Source: Amblyomma americanum (taxonomy: Eukaryota > Arthropoda > Arachnida > Ixodida > Ixodidae). From it: a DNA stretch of 64,000 nt. The position numbers were made by a program, and so were the translations under genes. The stretch spans positions 159,573,124-159,637,123 of the forward strand of contig NC_135498.1 of NCBI RefSeq assembly GCF_052857255.1. The letters run 5' to 3'. The notes beneath the pieces are model-generated. The model was not told where the DNA came from and made no database searches. It was given only the letters and a program-made list of their open reading frames with translations. Numbering within the stretch: the first letter of the stretch is position 1; each line of letters opens with the position of its first letter. Below are positions 35,073 to 46,076 of the stretch, one piece after another.

Positions 35073-35979
35073 GACCACTGTACAGGCCGAATGTGAAAAT
35101 ATAGGCGCAAGCATGCTTTGTACTTGTGTGCTGCCTGTTAGGAATGTTGTGCTAATCTGTTGCCAAGTTGCGGCGTCTATTTAAGTGGATTTTGACAATT
35201 GTCAAGTGGCTTGTATGCAGGCATCATAGCATTGATGTGTGTATTTTGGCATTTGCCTTTGAGTTTGTGCGGAGTAATTTTGTGTTCTGTGAACATTGTT
35301 GCACAATATTCTTAAAGAAAGTGGCAGTGGCACAAAATTCGGCGCATATATTAAAAAAAAACGACGCAGCGCGGAAGCACTCGCGCTCGCGCGCACCGTA
35401 AATAGAGCTAAAATAGCGGGGAAGTAACTCCGGAAAGCGCATAACTCTGCGTGTGCTGCTTCCTTTTCCAAGCTCTGTTCGCCGGGGCGGCGCCACAGGA
35501 AACATGGCCGCGCGCGCCGTTGATTGTGCGAGAATGTCCGAGTAATTTCTGCTCACTGTCGACAGAGAGGGAGTAGCCTTGACCCCGCTACGTGATGCCC
35601 TCTTTCCGTTTCTCTCGCGTTGACGACGGCGCATCCCGAGAAGGCCCCGGAAACTTCTGGAAGCCGGTTTCAGCGCATGACCAAAGGGGTCGCGCTCCAG
35701 GCAAGAGAACGAGGAAATACTAGATACTGCGTGCATGTGTGCGCCTTTCTTGGCGCGAAGAACGAACAGACGTGGACCGCGCCTATACATGAGGGCTTTA
35801 ACCGCAGTTTGTCAGGCCGAGCCGCCGTTAAACTTCAGGGAAGCGCACCCGCTCGAGTCCCGGGACGACACCACTAGCCCAGCCACGGACCAGCGAGGCA
35901 GCGTGCGAAAACTTGCGGGGCGGCTCCTTGTGCTCCTCTGGTGGTCGGACTGCCGCAGTTCCCGGTGAACTAATTGTGT
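35073..35979. other. No gene recognised
   Basis: A minus-strand frame of 188 codons (35790-35224) has no motif. The interval may be the 3' non-coding region of the preceding degraded element. Confidence 0.35.
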
Positions 35980-36337
35980 TGTCTGTTCAAAGATTTTGTT
36001 GTATTGTAATCTCTCTCGGGTGTTACTCTGCACGAGTTGCACTGTATTTGTAAATCACTTTATATGTGCTCGTACGAGTGATTGGAGATTCTCTGTATCG
36101 TCTCCTTGCTTTATAACCTTCGCTTTGTTTGCGAACCTTTGGCTCCGTGCTGTTCTCTGGCTTGCAGCCGGCGAAAGCTGGAAACCAAATGATTACCCAC
36201 CCTTGTCAATTGGTAGCTGGTCTCCAGCTGAGGTTGCCACGCTGAGTCGACGGCATCTCCTTTGAGACCGAGACCGCTATCCCCACACGCACTAAGGGTG
36301 TCTGGAAGTGAACGCATCAGTGCGCGATGAAGTGACA
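35980..36337 (+). repeat. LTR-like repeat, copy 2 (candidate 3' LTR)
   Basis: Same strand and nearly the same length as 27477-27827, and also ending GTGACA. Similarity is clearest from about 36072. If the two are one LTR pair, the parent element spans 27477-36337 and has a LINE with a SINE inside it. Confidence 0.5.
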
Positions 36338-36366
36338 TATAGCGAACCCTATTTCTGTGACAAGGC

Positions 36367-36645
36367 TTGTACGGAAGCCAATTTGTCGGGCATGGTATTT
36401 TCTTTCATCTTCACATCCTTTTCCGCTGCCCTGCGGACCCTCATCCGCGAGGACAGCACGTCGTCTCGAGCCGGGAGGACTGGGAGGTCCTGCTCACGTC
36501 TGCAGACCCGACATCGCGGCTTGCTGTGGTGACTCTGGCTGCCGACGTCATGTCCCGTAATCACCAACATGATGCAACGCGGGACCGTGCAGTGGCCCAC
36601 GGAACCAGCACGGTTTAAAACTCAATTGCAGAAATAAAGTTTTCT
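36367..36645 (+). mobile_element. 3' end fragment of an I-like LINE
   Basis: An open frame ends REDWEVLLTSADPTSRLAVV...HGTSTV and stops at 36618. A WEALLTS-like motif near the C-terminus is shared by several I-like LINE tails in this window (62560, 44500 and 37080 regions). AATAAAGTTTTCTGTCTGTC follows immediately: polyadenylation signal plus a (TCTG)n tail. The copy is strongly 5'-truncated. Confidence 0.55.
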
Positions 36646-36673
36646 GTCTGTCTGTCGCTCTGTCATGAGTGGC

Positions 36674-36730
36674 GTGGACGGAAGTTGCAGGGGGAAGTTT
36701 GTAGACGGAAGTTTGTTGTCGGAAGTTGTC
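36674..36730 (+). repeat. Short repeats carrying CGGAAGT words
   Basis: Three CGGAAGTT words plus one GGGAAGTTT occur within about 60 bases. CGGAAGT is the core bound by ETS-family factors in animals. They may also be simple tandem decay products. Confidence 0.35.
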
Positions 36731-36759
36731 CGCACGAACTGTCAGTCATAGGTTGTATG

Positions 36760-36967
36760 GCAAATAAAACAACAAATGTAAAAGTAGATTATGCAACAGT
36801 TCTTATGCAACATATATATATAATGAAATAAAAACGAGAAATTAAAGAACAAAACAAAAAGTGAATATCAATAAAAATAAAGAGGTAACAAATTCAAAAG
36901 AAATAGAAACAAAAATAAAAAGAAAAATAAACGAAACCCAAAACAGCACAAAATCACCCAAAATCAC
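36760..36967. repeat. A-rich low-complexity tract
   Basis: About 200 bases dominated by A with scattered AATAAAAA words and a short (TA)n. Nothing else is seen. Confidence 0.7.
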
Positions 36968-37350
36968 ACAGTGGTGATGAAGATATTCTAATAAAATTGT
37001 TTAGGAGCCTTTAGTGGCGGTTGGAACTCTCAGTCCGGAACCCCATTGGCGTAGGCTGCTGTCCGGGCTCTTTCGATGAGTTCTTTTTACTCGTTTCGTC
37101 CGAGCTGGTCAAAGCTGCCTCCCATCTTTCCTGCGTTGACTGGGCATTAGTAGCGACCGCCTAATTTCGTTGGCAGTCCCATACAACATGGGACAGGTGA
37201 GTCCGCGTTGTCCCCGCAGAATTTGCATTGTGAGTGAAAATTGTCCGGATCTATTGCGTGTAGTCTTCGTGGGTTCTTTTAAGAGTTGGACTGCAGCTTT
37301 CTGAGGTATAGTTCCTCCTTTCGTCTAGTGCCTTAGCCGGTGGAGAGTAG
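36968..37350 (-). mobile_element. 3' end fragment of an I-like LINE
   Basis: Read on the minus strand across frames, the sequence keeps a Cys-rich C-terminal zinc pattern (CKFCGDNAD) and further on RRKDGRQL and RTAAYANGV-like remnants of the conserved tail. It is a decayed relative of the 59130-62760 element. Confidence 0.5.
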
Positions 37351-37413
37351 ACCCGACAGGATAATCTTAAGTGCTGAATTATGTCGACCTTTGCGCGATT
37401 TGGTGCATATTGC

Positions 37414-37497
37414 AATCACGTAGAAACGCAAACAACATGGACCGAGAAAGATGTGTCTGTCTTTCTCTGTCCATGTTCTTTGCGCTTGTACGTGATT
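37414..37497. repeat. Imperfect hairpin, 38-bp arms and 8-base loop
   Basis: The arm 37414-37451 pairs with 37460-37497 with four mismatches in 38; the loop is TGTGTCTG (37452-37459). It could be a foldback repeat or a microRNA-like precursor. Confidence 0.75.
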
Positions 37498-38037
37498 ACA
37501 GAAAATCAATTAAAATGAAAAATGAAGGAATAAAGTGGGGACAGGGAAAGACTTTCGCATTTGCGCTCACAAGCACACTTAAGTGCTATCCTGTAATTTT
37601 TTCTCCGCTGTTTTCGAACCGTGTACAGCGGGCACCAGCTTTCCAAATATGAGCTGATTTTTGTGACATGTGATCTAGTGGCGTCCTCACAACTTGCCCA
37701 CCTGATTTTTTCCGAGCTGAAACCGCGGCAGATGGTATAATTATGGGTCGCGAAAGGTAGCTCGGCAAGAGGAACCTGGGCCACACACGCCCCAGCGGTG
37801 GCAGCACGTGCCTTCGCAGGGCAGTGGCGTTTCGCTTTCCAGCTGCACCACTACGTCAGGAGTCGTATAGGACTTCCAAGGATCTCTCAAAATAAAGTCG
37901 GGAATGGCCAATTCCGCATATATGGGCTTTATGCCATTAAAGCTATCGCGTCATACCTTTAAGCCAGAGCTTAAGGGCATGACGCGGAGCTCAATAATAT
38001 ACTAGCTCGGAGTCTCTAAGCGGCCTCTTAAAACATC
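37498..38037. other. Nothing recognised
   Basis: No gene or repeat motif seen. One short CTTTCTC/AAAGACTTTC word echo of the adjacent hairpin occurs. Confidence 0.4.
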
Positions 38038-38345
38038 ACCCGCCACGGCGGCTCTGTGGTTAAGGCGCTCTTCTACTGAGCCGGAGTACCGGGGATTCGA
38101 AACCTGCAGCGGCAGATGCGTTTTGGTGGAGGTAAAATGCAAAAGGCGCCCATGTGCTGTGCAATGTCAGTGAACGTTAAAGATCCCCAGGTGGTCGAAA
38201 TTATTCCGGATATCTCCACTACAGCACATCTTTCTGCCTTTCGTTTCTCACTCCCTTCTTTATCCTTCCCTTACGGCGCGGTTCAGGTGTCCACCGAGAT
38301 GTGAGGCCGATACTGCGCCATTTCCCTTTCTCAAAAACCAATTGT
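38038..38345 (+). mobile_element. tRNA-derived SINE, full length
   Basis: The head GGCTCTGTGGTTAAGGCG and GGATTCGAAACC are box A- and box B-like. The body has CGTTAAAGATCCCCAGGTGG and ends GCGCCATTTCCC followed by a short A-rich stretch. Same family as the SINEs at 39895, 45125, 49248 and 62767. Confidence 0.82.
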
Positions 38346-38678
38346 TGCTCTGAAAACAACACATACGCTACTCCACACCAGCACTCGTAGACGGCTGCTG
38401 TTCCACCACACCTGTTCAGAAACAGATGACACTACTACGATGCAGAAAGGTCGCCCTACGCTGAGACTGACAAAACTTTATTGCGCATTAGCGCAGGGAA
38501 TTAAGACAAGTTAGCAAGCGTGCCGCACGCCGTGGAGACCTTTGGCGACACCGGCCCAATCGATGGCCTTGGACTGAATGTGGAGGTCATCGCTGAACCT
38601 TTGCTTATCCCATGCTTCTTTGGAGGGATCGGACAAGAGTTGTGGGGAGGCTTATGGGCTTGGCACGCCAAGATTATA
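38346..38678. other. Nothing recognised
   Basis: No coding motif or nameable repeat. Confidence 0.4.
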
Positions 38679-39510
38679 ATGGATGGAGGGATAGAAGGCA
38701 GGAGCGTCCCCTTTGAAACTGGGTGATGGCATTTGCCACCATGGTCAGCTTCTTTCTCCTTTATTTTTGTTTAACTATGTTGTAAGTTATTAAAATTCGC
38801 CATTTTCTTTAGATACGTCTGCATACGCTTTTCACCTTATGTCACCTGACTGCTTTTGAGCCACCAAACTTCCAATGGCTTTTTGCTAATTTCCATTGAA
38901 GATTTATTTACATGACTGTTATACCTAAACCCTACGGCCTCAGGAAGAGTGACTGTGCCTGCATTGACACTGGGATGAATACCATCACACTTCAGTATGA
39001 GGCGTTCTATTGTTTCTGCAGATTTACCATAGACAGCCATGTGTCATCTTCGTTAAATTTCTTTTTGTAGCCGCGCGTTCTAATACACCTTGATCTAGCT
39101 TCAAAGTGTTGGGCACTGCTTCTCGAGTTTCATAATACGCTTTGCTCCTGATCTGCCTTTTCCAGTATCGATATAGCTCAACACTATAATTTTTTTTCAT
39201 TGAATGTATTCAATTTTTAACTTCCACGTTTTTAAACTGTCATATAATGCTCTTTCTCCGTCCTCGTGCCTGCTGGCATACTTACTGGTTAGCTTTCTAG
39301 TTCTTTTACGCCAGTGTGAGTCAACGCTCTTTCTGTATACGCTATTTAAATACCTTAGCTGCACACCTGTTATCGTCCAATTTCCTCAGGCGTTCCTCGT
39401 GTAGTATTTTACTCTAAGCTTCCCGTGCTTCGAACGGTGCCCAGCCCATATCCGGCTGTAGTGCCTCATTTATGGTTTTTCCGTTGGCACCTACGAGCAC
39501 GCCATCTGCC
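38679..39510 (-). mobile_element. 5'-truncated copy of the LINE at 41489-44370
   Basis: The left end has GGATGGAGGGAT, a decayed (GGAT)n tail. The interval aligns by eye with 41515-42320: shared words include GAGCGTCCCCTTTGAAA, CGCCATTTTCTTT and GGCCTCAGGAAGAGTGACTG. The coding frame is lost. Same orientation as the longer copy, about 2.8 kb away. Confidence 0.85.
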
Positions 39511-39557
39511 AGGCCTGCGCCGTCCATGGCGAAGGAGGGTTTTAGTTGATACCACAC

Positions 39558-39875
39558 GATGGCGCTACGACTGCACGCCAAGCGCGTAGAAAATTTACCA
39601 AAAAGGAATGGTACTCGCTTAATTCCGACATCTGTAATTTACATGCTCATATTTGCTCATGAACGCCTCAGTACAGATCTCAAAGATACGTTTCTGAAAT
39701 CCCATGGATTTACTAGAGAAGGAGAACCGTTGAATTCACTAGACGCGCCCTTATTCATGTTCAAACTTTTTTTCTTCCTGGGCGTGCCAAGGCCGTCTTA
39801 GCCGATTGGAAGCGTCCCCGTCTCGAACGCCAAAGGCTCCGGTTCGATTCCTGGCCTAGACCCCAGTTTTTTCAT
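39558..39875 (+). repeat. Dispersed repeat with tRNA-like 3' part, copy 2
   Basis: Starts GATGGCGCTACGACTGCACG like position 1 of the window. Its 3' part has box A TAGCCGATTGG (39799-39809) and a perfect box B GGTTCGATTCC (39841-39851), then a T6 run near 39866. Copies 1 and 2 are in the same orientation. Confidence 0.6.
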
Positions 39876-39894
39876 TCATTGAGTGTGAATTGAA

Positions 39895-40190
39895 ATTGGT
39901 TGGTGGTTAAAGGAAATGGCGCAGTATCTGTCTCACATCTCGGCGGACACCTGAACCGCACCGTAAGTGAAGGAATAAACTGATACAAGAAAGTAAGAAA
40001 GAGGTGCCTTAGTGGAGGGCTGAGGAAGAATTTCGACCACATGGGGATCTTTAACGTGCGCAGACATCGCGCAGCACATGGGCGCCTTTGCGCTTCGCCG
40101 CCATCGAAACGCAGCCGCCGCGGTTGTGTTCGAACCCGGTAACTCCGGATCAGTAGCCGAGCGCTCTAACCAGTGACCCACCGCGGCGGG
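39895..40190 (-). mobile_element. tRNA-derived SINE
   Basis: On the minus strand the head has GGTGGGTCACTGGTTAGAGCG-like box A (from 40183) and a degraded box B; the body core matches the other copies (GGATCTTTAACGTGCGCAGA on the plus strand). The left end lies next to GGTTGGTGGTTAAAGG. Confidence 0.82.
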
Positions 40191-41488
40191 TTGAGTGTGC
40201 GTGCCCTCTGATATTTACGCTGCCCCCGAATATTTCCGAGGTGCGGTGCCGACAGCTACAACTACTACTGCTACGACGTCAACGTCCTTTCGACCGAACG
40301 AGCTGTATACGCTGTCGCGTAAAAAATGTCGGGAATAATTGTCCCGCTTTACTTCACTCCTGTGGCGCGTAAACATTTGAGGCTTTCAATACATGACTCC
40401 TTGTCTTTTGCAGTGGCAGCCCTTACATGTTCGCTCCGTCGGTTTAGTGTCTAATAGCAGAGGCAGCATTTGTAATCGGCGTAAGCGCACGGCACTAAGC
40501 ATGAGAAACGAGAAGGAGCGTTACGTTCGAAAGAAGTCGTTCTGGTGAGAGCGGGCGTGTGAGCAACCGAAGCCTGGTTACCTTGGAAGGAGGAGGAGAA
40601 TGGGGTGGGTTACCTTGGAAGCAGAGAGTGACGGCAGTAGAGGAGTGCTATAGCCGGAATATGGGTACCACGAGAACCATTGAGTGGGTGTTTACCGTCG
40701 AATAAGGGTACGGCAGGATCACCGGATAGCTCTCCCGAGGGTGGCTGCCACGGGGACTCGAAGGATGGTTACCGCTGAAGAAGGAGAGTAAGGTGAGAGA
40801 GGGTAATGTGACGCGCTTCGTCGCCAGCGGCTGTAGCGAGACGCACCAGTTATGGTGAAAACATTTATTAGGAAGTGACAGGAGGTACGTTTGCATCAGC
40901 CCGTAAGGAACCGGTTTTTACAAGCACTAAGTGGAGGTCCCTAGTTTGGACCCCAGTGGCGGTGGCCACCGCCCAGGTGCGCTCGACTGATGGTGACTTA
41001 CAAACGCAGAGTTGGAGCACTTCGGGAGCAACTTTTTCTGATCTTTTCGGAGCAACTGTATTCCAACGCAGATCTGAGCCAGTGATCGCGTCTTCCAATG
41101 GTAGACAGGGAGTGTCTGCCGAGCCGAGATTGCTCCGTGGAGCAGTCGGGACTGCTCCGCCGAAATCGGCGGAGTCGATCGGAAGTTTGCATGACGTTCT
41201 TTTTCAGCGGCGCTGGCGGCGCCCTTCATTTCCGGCGGCTTGTCGCGTCCGCCGCGCTCTGTAGCAGATCAGCATCTCGCGCCGGTACGAACTAACAAGG
41301 GAATCGTACATTTGAGCTCGCTTTGCTTGACCACAGCGTGTCGGAAAGCAGCAGCTTGTCATAAACTTCAGGCGTCACCTCCATCTCAAAAGGCAGCGGG
41401 AGTAATCTTCACCTCTTGCAGCTACGCTCGAAAAAGACGACGCGCGCGCGAGAAGCGCAGGCAAGCGCAAGGAATGACGGGTACTTTT
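40191..41488. other. Unrecognised, GC-rich, with nested palindromes
   Basis: A 129-codon plus-strand frame (40875-41264) crosses several palindromes and shows no protein motif, so I do not call it a gene. See the hairpin cluster at 41131-41174. Confidence 0.4.
41131..41174. repeat. Three overlapping hairpins
   Basis: TGCTCC-GT-GGAGCA (41131-41144), GGAGCAGTC-GG-GACTGCTCC (41139-41158) and CTCCGCCGA-AA-TCGGCGGAG (41155-41174). Every arm pairs perfectly, and the middle hairpin shares an arm with each neighbour, so it excludes them. Confidence 0.85.
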
Positions 41489-44370
41489 GATGGATGGATG
41501 GATGGATGGAATGTAGGAGCGTCCCCTTTGAAATGGGGCACTGGTAGTTGCTGCCATGCCCAGTTTTTTCCTTTATTTTTGTTTAACTCTGCTGTAAGTT
41601 GTTAATAAAATTCGCCATTTTCTTTAAAATACGTCTTCCTACATTTTAAAACGGCCACCTCTCTGCTTTTGAGCCACCAATCCTCCAATCGTTTTTTGCT
41701 AATTTCCATCGTCGATTTATTTACATGAATATTGTTATCTCTAAACCCTAAGGCCTCAGGAAGAGTGACTGTGCCTGCATCGAGATCGCGATGGATACCA
41801 TCGCATTTTAGGATGAGCTGTTCTATTGTTTCTACACATTTACCACACACAGCACATGTGTCATCTTCGTTAATTTTTTTTTCGGTAGCTGCGCGTTCTA
41901 AGACACCCTGATCTAGCTTCAAAGAGTAGGGCCCTGCCTCTTGTGTTATCATGAAACGTTTCCTTCCTGATCTGCCTTTTCCGGCATCGATATATTTCTA
42001 CACTACGCTTATTTTCCATTGAATCTGTCCAATTTTTACCTTCGACGTTTTTAACCTGACGTTTAATGCTCTTTCTTTCTCCTTCCGCGTCTCTGGAAAA
42101 CTTACTGGCCAGCTTTCTAGTTCTATTCCGCCACTGTGTGTCAACGCTCTTTCTGTACAGGTATTTAAATACCTTAGCTGCCCAGATATTGTCGTCCAAT
42201 TTCCTCAGGCGTTCTTCGTATATTACTTTACTCTGAGCTTCCCGTGTTTCGAATATTGCCCAGCCCATATCCCCCTGTACTGCCTCGTTTGTGGTTTTCC
42301 CGTGGGCACCTACTGCTAATCTTCCAACAGTTCTCTGATTTACTTCCAATTGCGACTGAACTTCAGCCCTTAAGCATAGAACCGCATTCCCGAAACTAAG
42401 CCCCGGCACCATTATTTCTTTCCAAATACCTCTGAGGACTTCATACCTGTTGTACCCCAAAAATGCCCTTTGTTTAATTTCCCCGGCATCTCTTCGCCAT
42501 TTTGCTATGAGAGACTGTTCGTGCTTTTCCGTGTACATATGCCCTTTGTTCACCTATACCCCGAGATATTTGTATTCGGCCACTCGGGGTATTTCATGGC
42601 CTTTTAATGTAAGCTCCTGATCAGTTGTACCGTTGAAAACCATCACACCTGACTTAGTTGCGCTAAAACTGAAAGCTAGAGTGTTTCCTTCGTCTGCACA
42701 GCAATTCACCAAAGTTTGCAAATCTTCCTGGCTATCTGCTAACAGCACAATATCGTCCGCATACATTAAACCCGGTAGTCGTTGCTCAACAACCTTTCCG
42801 CCTAATGTGTACGACAGATCATAACCTGGATTGCTTCCTTGTAGCCTTCTTTCCATATTTATCATATAAAGCATGAACAGCAGCGGTGACCGAGGACAAC
42901 CTTGCCCTAATCCTTTGTGTACCTGGACAGTTCTACTCTTAATTCCTTCCCATGTTACTTGAACTTCATTTTCTCGATATATTTCCTGTAGAAAATTAAT
43001 CACCTCATGACCGACACCTTCACCTTTTATTATGTTCCACGGGAGTTTCTATTCCCGTAGTCGTATGCACCGCTTATGTCCAGAAAGGCTAAATACAGAG
43101 GTCTGTTTTCCGCCTTAGCTATTTCTATGCACTGGGTAAGAACGAACAGGCAATCATCTGAGCGGCTACCACTTCTGAACCCGTTCTGAAGTTCTGCGAG
43201 TATTCTATTATTTTCTGCCGATGACTGCATTTTTATTTTCACTGCCTGCATCGCCAGCCTGTATGTAACTGATGTTATCGTAATCGGTCAGAAGGATTTC
43301 ATGTTCGTCTTATTGCCTTTCCTTTAAAAATCAAATTATTTTACTCTGTTTCCAGCTGTGCGGAATTTGCTGATTTGTTATGAGGGCCTCCAATACTTTT
43401 ATCAGCGGTTACTTGCCCTTTGGGCCAAGTTCATTAATGAGTTTGATTGGAATTTCGGCGATCCCTGCGGAAGTACATCTTGGAATATTTGCTTCCGCCT
43501 TTTTCCAGTTAAGATTCGTCATTTCCACGCCGTTTTCTATTGTGCTGTCCTGTGTTCCTTCCTCATTTGGGGTGATTACTCTATCGTCTTTCTTAAACGA
43601 CTCAGCTATAACTGATGAAATGTAGTTCACAGCGTCATCTCCCTCTAAACATTTTCCCTCGGCATTGAGAATCTGTTCCTGCTTTCTGTGATTCGCTTTG
43701 CCCAGCCAGCTTATATGGTTCCAGAATTTTCTTGGCCCCCCTTTAGTAACATCGCGAACTTCAGCCAGCCAGCGATCAGAGGACTGCTTTATTTTAGCCT
43801 GGACGAGGACCTGCACTTGCTGTTTCTTTTGTCGATAAGATACCCATTTCAGGCCTATTTTCTCTTCAGATAACTGCACCCTCTTTGCTTCTCTGTGTTA
43901 CCGTGATGCCAACCGTCGTTGTTCGATGGCCTCCGTAATTTCCTTATTCCACCCACTTGTGGCTTCCTCTTTCCCCTCCAGCGGTTTACTCCTTTTACTT
44001 GTTTTATTTTTGTACTAATGAGGAGTTCTAACTTATTATAATCCCGCTTTTCCATGGGATGTGTCTCTATTGCTTCCTCTATGCAGGCCGGTATTTGCGC
44101 TATTTGTTCGTCATTTAATTTTGCGTACTCTTTTTGACTCCCATTCATTTCTCTTTTGAGCAGGGCTCCTAACTTTAGGCTAATACGCTTACGGTCACTA
44201 CCGAGGCTGTACTTCCCCTCTTCGTCTATTTCCATTATTGCGAGCTTGCTATACATCCCCTGCGAGATTAAGCAGTAGTCAATGGTCGCTTGCCTGTTAC
44301 GGGATTCCCACGTGATTTGTCCCTGACACTTAGTTTCTCTATTTACAATGACTAGGTTCCTCCAGCAGTC
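41489..44370 (-). mobile_element. L2/CR1-like LINE without RNase H, 5'-truncated
   Basis: The left end is a (GGAT)n tract (41489-41510), its 3' tail. The minus strand codes the end of an endonuclease, a reverse transcriptase and a Cys/Leu-rich C-terminal domain; no RNase H is seen. The 5' end stops near 44370 in the middle of the endonuclease. Exact clade is uncertain. Confidence 0.85.
41602..44363 (-). pseudogene. LINE ORF2: endonuclease end, reverse transcriptase, C-terminal domain
   Basis: From right to left: VIVNRETKCQGQITWESRNR and TIDYCL endonuclease motifs (44350-44200); LQNGFRSGSRSDDCLFVLTQ and LAFLDISGAYD (43251-43040); GLGQGCPRSPLLFMLY and LMYADDIVLLAD (YADD complement 42752-42763); then GKTTNEAVQGDMGW and RGRALLFEARSGCLRTRSY (42300-41900); and a zinc-like CAVCGKCVETIEQLILKC near the C-terminus. 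Frameshifts at about 43840, 43400, 43025 and 41950 and a stop at 42554 inactivate it. Confidence 0.86.
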
Positions 44371-44374
44371 GCGA

Positions 44375-44680
44375 GCGCCACCTACATGCTCTGGCCAGAG
44401 CAAGTGTACTCGAACTGCAATTTCAAGTCGCGCTCTCTCCGCCGCATTCAGGCGCTCTGCCACAGAGTGTGCAGACCGCTCCGGGACTGCGACTGGAGTT
44501 CATCACAAGGTGCCTGTAAGTCGTGGCAGCCGAGCAGGGTCGCCTCGCAGTCCTCCGGGTAGGGCTAGGGATGGTGGGAATAGCCGAGTTGGAGAGGCAG
44601 GCCCACACCATGTGAGAGGTGTCAGAAGACACCGCTCTACAGTGCCGAGCGGGGGCGCAGCTTCTGAAGCTGTGCACTAG
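44375..44680 (-). mobile_element. 3' end of an I-like LINE
   Basis: On the minus strand, SSDTSHMVWACLSNSAIP (about 44625-44570) and, one frame over, a CEATLLGCHDLQA stretch match the C-terminal zinc and WEAALLS-like tail of I-like LINEs. It ends where the 41489-44370 LINE begins. Confidence 0.55.
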
Positions 44681-45124
44681 AAAGGAGTTCCGATCGAAGG
44701 AACATTACGTGTGCAGAATTAAAATGGCTGTTCTACAGCTATCCCTATATGCATTAAATAAAAACAACTGTACTGAATCTGGCACTGCACAGCGAGAACC
44801 GCCCTTTGAGTTTTTCCGCATCGGTATGTCTAAGATATTCCACACTTGATTGAAATCCGGTTGCGTAGAAGAACATAATTGCGAAAGGGGTAGCGCAGTA
44901 AACATCAGCAGGACGTGTTATGTCGGGGCAAGGTACAAATTTTCTATCTTGTTTTAGGCTTGAAACATATTTTTTGCACGAATCAAAAAGGTACATAAGC
45001 ACGCTAGGGTATCAGCTATGTGCCATATATTAAGGATATATAATATTGCTGAACCTAAACAACATGCGGAACATGTCCAACATTTTTAGATGAAAAAATT
45101 GTATACTGGAAAATTATGATTGCA
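44681..45124. other. Nothing recognised
   Basis: No gene or repeat motif is apparent. Confidence 0.4.
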
Positions 45125-45392
45125 GGAAACTTGTGGGGCCGGGTTCGAACCCCACCGCAGCAGCAGCGTTTCGATGGAGGCGATACGCAAAGACGTCCGT
45201 GTGCAGTGCGATGTCAGTGCACGTTACAGATCCCCACATGGTCGAAATTATTCCGGTGACCTTCAGTACGGCACCACTTGCTTCCTTTCACTTTCACTCC
45301 CTCCTTCATCCCTTCGCTTACGGCGCAGTTCATGTGTCTGCCGAGATGTGAGACAGCTACGGCGCCATTTCCTTTCCCCCAAAACCAATTTG
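45125..45392 (+). mobile_element. tRNA-derived SINE, 5'-truncated
   Basis: Box B GGGTTCGAACCCC (45138-45150) and the family body are present; box A is missing, so the copy is truncated. It ends GCGCCATTTCC followed by an A/T-rich tail. Confidence 0.8.
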
Positions 45393-45555
45393 AATTGTTT
45401 TCAATTCAATTATGGGGTACTGTTACGTAAACATTGACGTTAATCATAAATTCTTCCTACGTGTAGCAAGAGCAAAAGCAGTAGAAACACTTTTGATAAG
45501 AGCAAAAACGTTAATACCAAAAAACGAAAATTGCAAGCCAGCAGACAGGAGAGCC

Positions 45556-45660
45556 AATCATCATCATTATCATTTATTAACCATTAATGGTCCTCTAGGG
45601 ACATTACATAAGGGGAGGAGGGGTAAAAGAGTATCCGGCGGTCATAGTTACATATGAAAA
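45556..45660 (-). repeat. Probable 3' end of a LINE
   Basis: ATCATCATTATCATTTATTAA then TTAATGG and CATTACATAAGGGGAGG, read on the minus strand, give a poly-A-signal-like AATAAATG followed by a (ATG)n tail. I recall similar ends in tick LINEs; no coding motif was found to the right. Confidence 0.35.
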
Positions 45661-46076
45661 GACTAACAAAACTAAGCAAAACTCTGTGGATAATATATCA
45701 GCGAATATATTGTTCTTTAGAGTGAAATATTACATGTCCGCAAATTGCGTTCATAAACTTTTTCCCGTTCAAAAATGCTCTTGTGTAGATTTGTTGGGTA
45801 CGAAGACGTTGTTAGAAGCTTAAACTGGCTTCCGAAAACAAATTTTTAGGCATGCCTAGTTATTCTACAGTGAGCAAAGCAGGAACTAACACTAGGCACC
45901 AAGATTACCTTTACTACAGCCATGTCAACAATATCTCTGAGCAAGGCCTTCCCGAAGTTTGGACTGCATGATTTATTCGTACATGCTTTATCACCTCTAA
46001 ATACTTACTGTTCCATGTGCTATTTTAGTTAATGTGCTGCTTACATACAGGGCGCTTCCCATTCACACAATTTAAA
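45661..46076. other. Nothing recognised
   Basis: AT-rich; possibly untranslated sequence of the preceding repeat. Confidence 0.35.

Noticed and set aside
34755..35790. Long minus-strand ORFs opposite the basic region and beyond
   Set aside because: Those up to 35114 are antisense of Arg/Lys-rich codons; 35790-35224 has no motif or supporting signal.
40875..41264. 129-codon ORF as a gene
   Set aside because: It spans overlapping palindromes, has open frames on the other strand too, and shows no domain.
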